Assembly (NCBI RefSeq): GCF_037120705.1 | Contig: NZ_JAWLJU010000002.1 | Span: 3,136,001-3,200,000, forward strand | From: Pseudoalteromonas sp. UG3-2 | GTDB taxonomy: Bacteria > Pseudomonadota > Gammaproteobacteria > Enterobacterales > Alteromonadaceae | Length of the DNA stretch: 64,000 bases | Direction of reading: 5' to 3' | Shown here: piece by piece, positions 59,031-64,000 of the stretch | Position numbering within the stretch: position 1 is the stretch's first letter | Layout of the letters: every line of letters begins with the position of its first letter | Position numbers and translations under genes: made by a program | Notes under the pieces: generated by a model | What the model was told of the DNA's origin: nothing | Databases searched by the model: none | The model's input: the letters and a program-made list of their open reading frames with translations, nothing else

Positions 59031-60071
59031 ATGAACATTGGAAACGCTTTTTTATCCCGCTTTGTTTTAATGGTCGCGGCGCTGTTATTTGTCAGCGCCT
59101 GCCAAGATGCCAACCACTCCCAAGAGCCCATGCTTCTGAGCGGCAAAACCATGGGAACGACCTATAACATCAAGCTGTTTGTGGGCGAGAGTCAGGTCAG
59201 CAAAGAAAGCTTACACCAAGAAATTGAAGCCGCCCTCGCGGCGGTCAATCAGTCTATGTCTACCTATATACCAGATTCTGAGATCAACCAATTTAATCGC
59301 TTACCAGCACAGCAAGTGATGCCTATCAGTGATGATTTTCGCACTGTGGTGGCGGATTCGATTCGCTTAGGCAAGTCTACCGAGACCTTAGATGTTACTA
59401 TGGGACCTTTGATCGACTTGTGGGGCTTTGGTCCGGATAAGCGGCCGACTAAAAAGCCGTCACAACAGCAGCTTGATGACATGCGCTCGCGTATTGGGGT
59501 TGATAAACTGGTATTGAATGAGACCGGTCTGGCTAAGACCATTACTGGTTTAGAGTTGTCCTTTTCAGCCACAGCAAAAGGTTATGGCATTGATAAGGTC
59601 GCTGAACTGATTGAAGACCATGGCATTAACAATTATATGGTGGAAATCGGTGGAGAACTGCGCCTTGCTGGTCAGAAGCCTAGCGGGCCATGGGCCATTG
59701 CCATCGAAAAGCCAGATGCGCCACTGGGGCAGCGGCAAATTCATCGTGTGATTGAACCTGGCACTAACGGCATTGCCACCTCGGGGGATTACCGTATTTT
59801 TTACCAAATGGATGGCGAGACATACACTCACTTAATCGATCCGACAACAGGCCACCCCGTAAAGCATGAATTGGTGTCTGTCACGGTATTGCACCCTTCC
59901 GCCATGACCGCCGATGGTTTGGCTACGGCGTTAACGGTAATGGGGCTAGAGCGTGCAAAAGCCTATGCACAGCAACAGCAATTGCCAGTGTATTTAATGT
60001 ATAAAACCGCTGACGGTATCAACAGTTATGCTAGCGAAGCATTTAAGCGATATGTGAATGAGGTTGATTAA
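59031..60071 (+). CDS. apbE: FAD:protein FMN transferase
   Basis: A 346-residue periplasmic lipoprotein that attaches FMN to threonines of NqrB and NqrC. The signal peptide ends with the lipobox FVSAC (Cys 24). Typical motifs are LSGKTMGTTYNIKLF, MSTYIPDSEINQFN, TLDVTMGPLIDLWGFG, FSATAKGYGIDKVAELIE, VEIGGELR and LIDPTTGHPV. It is the standard neighbour of nqrF and of nqrM; here two small genes separate it from nqrM. Confidence 0.96.
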   Translation: MNIGNAFLSRFVLMVAALLFVSACQDANHSQEPMLLSGKTMGTTYNIKLFVGESQVSKESLHQEIEAALAAVNQSMSTYIPDSEINQFNRLPAQQVMPISDDFRTVVADSIRLGKSTETLDVTMGPLIDLWGFGPDKRPTKKPSQQQLDDMRSRIGVDKLVLNETGLAKTITGLELSFSATAKGYGIDKVAELIEDHGINNYMVEIGGELRLAGQKPSGPWAIAIEKPDAPLGQRQIHRVIEPGTNGIATSGDYRIFYQMDGETYTHLIDPTTGHPVKHELVSVTVLHPSAMTADGLATALTVMGLERAKAYAQQQQLPVYLMYKTADGINSYASEAFKRYVNEVD

Positions 60072-60154
60072 TTGTTGCTTTTTTGATACTTTTCACTTTG
60101 CCCTACTTAAGGGGAAAAATGGAAAATACACATATCTAATGTAAGGAAATAAAC

Positions 60155-60304
60155 ATGTCTAAAACAAATCTAAAAAAGTTTAAACAATTGAAGTTAGCCG
60201 ACTTAAAAAAAGTAAGCGGTGGTGACTGTTATTATGATGGTAGGCGCTTTTCCGAGGGCGCTGAATTCAAAGGTAAGACATGTCAAGGAGGCGAATGGAT
60301 GTGA
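60155..60304 (+). CDS. Double-glycine-leader small peptide with DUF1496-like core
   Basis: A 49-residue peptide. The N-terminal part, KFKQLKLADLKKVSGG (GG at residues 22-23), is a classic double-glycine leader recognised by C39-peptidase ABC exporters; no Sec signal is present. Cleavage after GG would release a 26-residue peptide (DCYYDGRRFSEGAEFKGKTC, then QGGEWM) with two cysteines. The ribosome site AAGGAA lies 6 bp upstream. Its stop (TGA, 60302-60304) overlaps the next gene's ATG by one base. Its CYY...SEGA...C...W pattern matches that of the protein encoded next to it. Function unknown; no transporter or immunity gene is in the window. Confidence 0.75.
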   Translation: MSKTNLKKFKQLKLADLKKVSGGDCYYDGRRFSEGAEFKGKTCQGGEWM

Positions 60305-60543
60305 TGAAAAGGTTTTTATTAGCTTTGACAATTATTAGCTCTTCTTCATTTGTACTTGCGAATGACGCGGTGTTTGATGAGCAAAAGCATACCTTAAACG
60401 TTGAAGAAAAAGTGTATGATAGTAAAAAATATTGCTATTATGCTGACCAAGAATATTCGAAAGGGGCTGTGATGAAACAAGGCTCAAGCATAAAAGTTTG
60501 TGAAGTTGGTTCAGACGGCACTTTGATTTGGGTAAATCAGTAA
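60304..60543 (+). CDS. Secreted DUF1496 (YnjH-like) family protein
   Basis: A 79-residue protein with a Sec signal peptide (KRFLLALTIISSSSFVLA, cut before NDAVF). The mature domain, YCYYADQEYSKGAVMKQG then VCEVGSDGTLIWVNQ, has the two-cysteine pattern of DUF1496 proteins such as E. coli YnjH. The ATG at 60304 overlaps the stop of the upstream peptide gene and uses the AAGGAGG at 60285-60291 inside it; in-frame starts at 60280 and 60295 would break the signal peptide. It is translationally coupled to the GG-leader peptide. Function unknown. Confidence 0.78.
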   Translation: MKRFLLALTIISSSSFVLANDAVFDEQKHTLNVEEKVYDSKKYCYYADQEYSKGAVMKQGSSIKVCEVGSDGTLIWVNQ

Positions 60544-60562
60544 AGATTAATTTATAAAATTT

Positions 60563-60587
60563 AAAGCCGCCGCCCGCGGCTTTTTTT
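60563..60587 (+). terminator. Rho-independent terminator of the small-peptide pair
   Basis: AGCCGC (60565-60570), loop CGCCC, GCGGCT (60576-60581), then a run of seven T. Further T6-7G units extend to about 60612. Confidence 0.92.
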
Positions 60588-60750
60588 GTTTTTTGTTTTT
60601 TGTTTTTTTGTATATGAATGGGTTTCGAGTCATTACCTTATGAAGCATATATTGTTGTAACACCCAATAATTTAATTGTGGGCGGCGCTTCGAAAGAGTA
60701 TAATTTCGGCGTCGTCACATACTCTATGTAGCAAAAAAAGGGGCTAGATA

Positions 60751-60963
60751 ATGTCTTTATTCTTACTGACTTTCGGTTTAATTATGCTTATCGCAGTTGC
60801 GATGGCCGTAGGCGTTATCGTGCAAAAGAAGTCAATGTCTAGCAGTTGTGGTGGTCTTGGCTCTATGGGTATCGATAAAGTATGTGACTGTGATGACCCA
60901 TGCGATAAGCGCATCAAACGCATGCGTAAAGAGCAAATGTGGAAAGATAATCAAATTCTTTAA
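60751..60963 (+). CDS. nqrM: Na+-NQR maturation protein NqrM
   Basis: A 70-residue protein (DUF539). An N-terminal transmembrane helix (about residues 4-25) is followed by a Cys-rich tail, SSCGGLGSMGIDKVCDCDDPC, ending in DKRIKRMRKEQMW. NqrM is needed for assembly of active Na+-NQR, probably by delivering iron for the NqrD/E cluster. AGGGG precedes the ATG. It usually follows apbE directly; here it is about 680 bp away. Confidence 0.95.
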   Translation: MSLFLLTFGLIMLIAVAMAVGVIVQKKSMSSSCGGLGSMGIDKVCDCDDPCDKRIKRMRKEQMWKDNQIL

Positions 60964-60971
60964 TACCACCC

Positions 60972-60997
60972 AAAACGCAAGCTTAGCTTGCGTTTTT
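60972..60997 (+). terminator. Rho-independent terminator of nqrM
   Basis: AACGCAAGC (60974-60982), loop TTA, GCTTGCGTT (60986-60994), followed by TTT. Confidence 0.9.
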
Positions 60998-61089
60998 GCT
61001 TTTAGTCCAGCCTCAACGTCAATGTCTTATCACTATTATTCTGCCATGTTTTTATACTAATCTGGAGTGCAATTGCTGCACGGTTAACA

Positions 61090-61262
61090 ATGACAACAGT
61101 TGTGTTTTAGACGTCTAGACTTCATAATGACCATAATTTATCGATTGGCAGATATTGGGAATGAGGTGCAAGTCCTCAACTGTCCCCGCAACTGTAAGTG
61201 ATTTGCAAAGCGCAAATAACAAGTCAGATACCAAGGCCGTCGCAATACTTAAGCGGGCAGAC
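61090..61262 (+). ncRNA. Cobalamin riboswitch
   Basis: The conserved core is present: GAGGTGCAAGTCCTCAACTG then TCCCCGCAACTGTAAG (about 61163-61197), and a B12-box variant AGTCAGATACCAAGGCCG (61222-61239). Outer boundaries are estimated. It lies 66-240 bp before the ABC importer genes and is expected to repress them, and perhaps cobQ, when adenosylcobalamin is available. Confidence 0.92.
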
Positions 61263-61327
61263 TTAAGTCAAAGTCGAGTGCTGAATACCATACAGCATCG
61301 CTTTGCCATGCCCATGTTAGAGGTATT

Positions 61328-62125
61328 ATGGCTCAAAGCGAACAATTTCATGTAGACCAGCTCGGTGTTACCTTTGGCAGCAAGCCGGTACTGTCAGACA
61401 TTAGTTTTAGTGTAAAACACGGAGAGTTTATTGGCTTGGTCGGGCCCAATGGTGCGGGTAAATCAACCTTGCTGCGCGTTCTCTACCAGTTTCTTGTCGC
61501 CTCCACAGGCGCGGTGTATTTTAACGGCAAAGCCTTATCACAATGGTCAAAAAAAGCCTACGCCAAACAGATTGCCGTGGTATTGCAAGATATTCCAAGC
61601 GAATTTAATTTGCCTGTGTTCGATATGGTCAGCATGGGGCTGACTCCCAATAAGTCCTTACTAGCCAGTGTCACGACAGAAGAAAAGCACGCTGTCATGG
61701 AGGCATTGGAGCAGGTAGGTTTAGCCTACAAGGCGCAGCAATGCTTTAGCCTGTTATCGGGCGGTGAGAAGCAACGGGCAATGATTGCCAGAGCCATGGT
61801 GCAGCAGCCGCAGGTACTGATCATGGATGAGCCTACTAGTCATCTAGACATTAAGTATCAAATTCAAATTATGGAACTGGCCAAGCAATTGGGGGTAACT
61901 ATTATTGCCTCTTTTCATGACCTTAACCTGGCCAGTGCACTATGTCACCGCTTACTGGTGTTGCAGCAAGGAAAACTCGTCGCCCAAGGCACACCAATGG
62001 CGGTAATAAGTGAAGAGTTGCTGAGCTCAGTATTTGGTGTTTGCGCCGAGGTAAGTGCAGTCAGTCATCCGCACTGTGACGATAAAGTCCCGCATATTCG
62101 CTTTCATTACGGTTATGTGCAATGA
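61328..62125 (+). CDS. btuD: ABC transporter ATP-binding protein, BtuD/FecE type
   Basis: A 265-residue ABC ATPase of the vitamin B12/siderophore/heme class. It has LVGPNGAGKSTLLRVLYQ (Walker A), VVLQDIPSEFN (Q-loop), FSLLSGGEKQRAMIARAM (signature), QVLIMDEPTSHLD (Walker B) and IIASFHDLNLASALC (H-loop). The cobalamin riboswitch upstream and cobQ downstream indicate a corrinoid substrate. It overlaps the permease gene by 4 bp (ATGA). Confidence 0.88.
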   Translation: MAQSEQFHVDQLGVTFGSKPVLSDISFSVKHGEFIGLVGPNGAGKSTLLRVLYQFLVASTGAVYFNGKALSQWSKKAYAKQIAVVLQDIPSEFNLPVFDMVSMGLTPNKSLLASVTTEEKHAVMEALEQVGLAYKAQQCFSLLSGGEKQRAMIARAMVQQPQVLIMDEPTSHLDIKYQIQIMELAKQLGVTIIASFHDLNLASALCHRLLVLQQGKLVAQGTPMAVISEELLSSVFGVCAEVSAVSHPHCDDKVPHIRFHYGYVQ

Positions 62126-63117
62126 GCAGACACCTAATCACATTCATACTTTTACTGATCACCCTAGTTAGCGTTTGCTGTGCCTTGAAACTGGGGGCCG
62201 TGGAATTGCCTTGGCACGTCGTGGCTCAAGCGCTAATGGATTACAACGATCAGCAGCTCCAGCAAAAAATAGTGGTGGAGCTGCGTTTGCCACGAACGCT
62301 ATTGGCGTTAGCGGCCGGGGCGGGTTTAGCCATTGCCGGATTAATTTTACAAACGGTGATGCGCAATCCACTGGCGGATCCCTATTTATTTGGTATTTCT
62401 TCCGGCGCCTCTTTTGCTGTTGTGGTGTTAATTACCTGGTTTGGCGTGCAATCAAGCCTTGCCATGTCAGCGGCTGCTTTTGTCGGTAGCATGTTGGCGA
62501 TGGTGTTATTACTGCTGATAGCCAGGCGTAATCACTTGCAACAAGTTGAAACCATGGTACTGGCCGGAGTGGCACTGTCATTTTTGTTTAGTGCGTTAAC
62601 CAGCTTATTGCTGTATTGGAGTGATCCTCAAGCCATCAGCGCGATTATGTTTTGGAATTTAGGCTCTTTTGCTCGCGCTAGCTGGCAATGGCTGTGGCTG
62701 CCTTTGTCTGTGGTGTTAACTGGATTGGTGCTGCTCCTGATTATGCGCAGGCCCTTATCTGCCTTACTGTTAGGAGATGAAAGTGCCACCACGCTTGGGG
62801 TCAATGTCGCTCGGGTACGCATTGGTATGCTGGTTATTAGCTCCTTGATCACAGCGTTGTTGGTCGCGGCGTGTGGAGGGGTTGGTTTTGTCGGCTTGAT
62901 GATCCCCCATATTGTGCGGTTCTTTATTTCACAAGCCCGCGTCAGTGGTTTAATGGCAACGGCCCTGAGTGGGGCGCTATTAATGCTTTGGGTCGATGTT
63001 ATATCACGCACCCTGATAAACAACCAAGAGCTGCCTGTTGGGATCATTACCGCAGCCATGGGGAGCCTGTTCTTTTTAGCTATATTACTGATTAAAAAGC
63101 GTCATGCTGCGCTCTAG
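62122..63117 (+). CDS. btuC: ABC transporter permease, BtuC/FecCD type
   Basis: A 331-residue permease of the FecCD family with about ten helices. Signature segments are LRLPRTLLALAAGAGLAIAG, MRNPLADPYLFGISSGASFA, GGVGFVGLMIPHIVRFF and INNQELPVGIITAAMGSLFF. It pairs with the preceding ATPase; substrate assignment to vitamin B12 or cobinamide rests on the riboswitch. No binding protein (BtuF) is encoded inside the window. Confidence 0.88.
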   Translation: MSRHLITFILLLITLVSVCCALKLGAVELPWHVVAQALMDYNDQQLQQKIVVELRLPRTLLALAAGAGLAIAGLILQTVMRNPLADPYLFGISSGASFAVVVLITWFGVQSSLAMSAAAFVGSMLAMVLLLLIARRNHLQQVETMVLAGVALSFLFSALTSLLLYWSDPQAISAIMFWNLGSFARASWQWLWLPLSVVLTGLVLLLIMRRPLSALLLGDESATTLGVNVARVRIGMLVISSLITALLVAACGGVGFVGLMIPHIVRFFISQARVSGLMATALSGALLMLWVDVISRTLINNQELPVGIITAAMGSLFFLAILLIKKRHAAL

Positions 63118-63207
63118 GGATCAAAGTATGAAGCAGAGTGAAGCAGCCAACGGCAATGCTAATGTGCTTATGATGGTAGTGTTAAGCTTCAGTGTGGAGG
63201 CCCGTTT

Positions 63208-64000
63208 ATGCAGACGTTGATGATCCAAGGAACCACCTCCGATGCCGGGAAAACCACGCTGGTTGCGGGCCTTTGTCGAGTACTACGACGCAAAGGAATT
63301 AACGTTGCCCCATTTAAACCTCAGAATATGGCGCTCAACAGCGCAGTGACCGCCGATGGTGGTGAAATTGGTCGAGCACAAGCGCTGCAAGCACAAGCTG
63401 CCGGCATTGTGCCAAGCGTTGACCTTAATCCCATTTTGTTAAAGCCCAACAGCGACACTGGAGCTCAGGTAATTGTTCATGGCCGGGCACTGGATAACAT
63501 GGCGGCTGCGACTTATCACGACTATAAAGCCACTGCCATGTCGGCGGTACTGAGCTCACATCAAAGGTTAAGTGAATGCTTTCAAGTGTGTGTGGCTGAA
63601 GGCGCAGGCAGTCCGGCAGAAATAAACCTACGAGCTCGTGATATTGCCAATATGGGCTTTGCCTGTGAAGTGAAATGCCCGGTGATCATTATTGCGGATA
63701 TTGACAAAGGAGGAGTCTTCGCCCACTTAGTGGGGACTCTGGCATTGCTAAGCGAATACGAGCAGAGCTTGGTCAAAGGCTTTGTGATTAATCGTTTTCG
63801 TGGCGATATTTCATTATTACAACCTGGTCTTGAATGGCTTGAACAAAGAACGGCAAAACCCGTACTTGGCGTGCTGCCTTACTTACATGGTTTAAGTTTA
63901 GACGCTGAAGATGCCGTCAACACCGAAAGCCACAGCGAGCAGCCGCTAATAAAGGTCAAGGTGTTACTGCTGCCGCATCTCAGTAATCATACTGACTTTG
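63208..64000 (+). CDS. cobQ: Cobyric acid synthase (3' end outside window)
   Basis: The first 264 codons of an amidotransferase that amidates four carboxyls of adenosylcobyrinate a,c-diamide. The N-terminal P-loop is [17 protein letters not shown], followed by [48 protein letters not shown] and [17 protein letters not shown], all standard for CobQ. The glutaminase half lies beyond the window. The ATG at 63208 follows GGAGG (63196-63200). It is 90 bp after btuC, so B12 uptake and late corrinoid assembly are probably co-regulated. Confidence 0.95.
   Translation, partial: MQTLMIQGTTSDAGKTTLVAGLCRVLRRKGINVAPFKPQNMALNSAVTADGGEIGRAQALQAQAAGIVPSVDLNPILLKPNSDTGAQVIVHGRALDNMAAATYHDYKATAMSAVLSSHQRLSECFQVCVAEGAGSPAEINLRARDIANMGFACEVKCPVIIIADIDKGGVFAHLVGTLALLSEYEQSLVKGFVINRFRGDISLLQPGLEWLEQRTAKPVLGVLPYLHGLSLDAEDAVNTESHSEQPLIKVKVLLLPHLSNHTDF

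Noticed and set aside
63128..63220. A 30-codon frame between btuC and cobQ that overlaps the cobQ start
   Set aside because: It has no good ribosome site and no recognisable sequence; cobQ has its own GGAGG.

Overview
This 64 kb window looks like the core chromosome of a marine gammaproteobacterium of the order Alteromonadales, most likely Pseudoalteromonas or a close relative. The evidence is a complete Na+-translocating NADH:quinone reductase operon with its maturation genes (nqrABCDEF, apbE, nqrM), FabV as enoyl reductase, NqrM- and DUF3192-type proteins common in Vibrio and Alteromonadales, an SO_0444-type metal exporter, and gene neighbourhoods shared with other gammaproteobacteria (gcvA-ygdD-rlmM, rapA-rluA, mdh/argR, serA-rpiA-fau, hemL-clcA-erpA, yajG-ampG, glnK-amtB). 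This assignment comes from gene content read by eye, not from a database search. No insertion sequence, prophage, CRISPR array, rRNA or tRNA was seen.

Layout. 0-5.9 kb: end of a DUF819 membrane protein, kdsA, gcvA, a small hydrolase, ygdD, rlmM and a cystine symporter. 6-11.4 kb: rluA, rapA and a PIN-PhoH protein. 11.5-16.1 kb: a two-gene signalling operon, a hybrid histidine kinase followed by a response regulator whose receiver and GGDEF sites are both degenerate. 16.2-22.1 kb: a DUF3192 lipoprotein, a 2-hydroxyacid dehydrogenase, a ZntR-controlled metal efflux operon, an acyltransferase, an acetyltransferase and the tRNA enzyme TapT. 22.08-22.70 kb: a large GGA-rich RNA on the minus strand, read here as CsrB, with a GacA/UvrY-type box about 170 bp upstream of its start. 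23-27.6 kb: a Fur-box-preceded fbpABC iron importer and a DyP-family protein lacking the usual distal residues. 27.6-34.6 kb: argR, mdh, serA, rpiA, fau and an S10 peptidase. 35-38 kb: a REC-REC-GGDEF protein and a nitrogen-regulated glnK-amtB operon with an NtrC site and a sigma-54 promoter. 38-45.7 kb: mrcB, hemL, pyrB, hemJ, a ClC transporter and erpA. 46-52.7 kb: a small HTH regulator, ampG, a cyclophilin, yajG, rlmG, alkB, bolA and fabV. 53-61 kb: nqrA-F, apbE, a two-gene small-peptide insert and nqrM. 61-64 kb: a cobalamin riboswitch, an ABC importer of the BtuCD type and the start of cobyric acid synthase.

The parts most worth a second look are: the roughly 610-nt CsrB-like RNA with 24 GGA motifs; the double-glycine-leader peptide gene overlapping a DUF1496 gene between apbE and nqrM; the kinase paired with a pseudo-receiver/pseudo-cyclase; the DyP homologue with Asp-to-Tyr and Arg-to-Asn changes; and the zinc/copper exporter with a CC-repeat loop under a MerR-type promoter.
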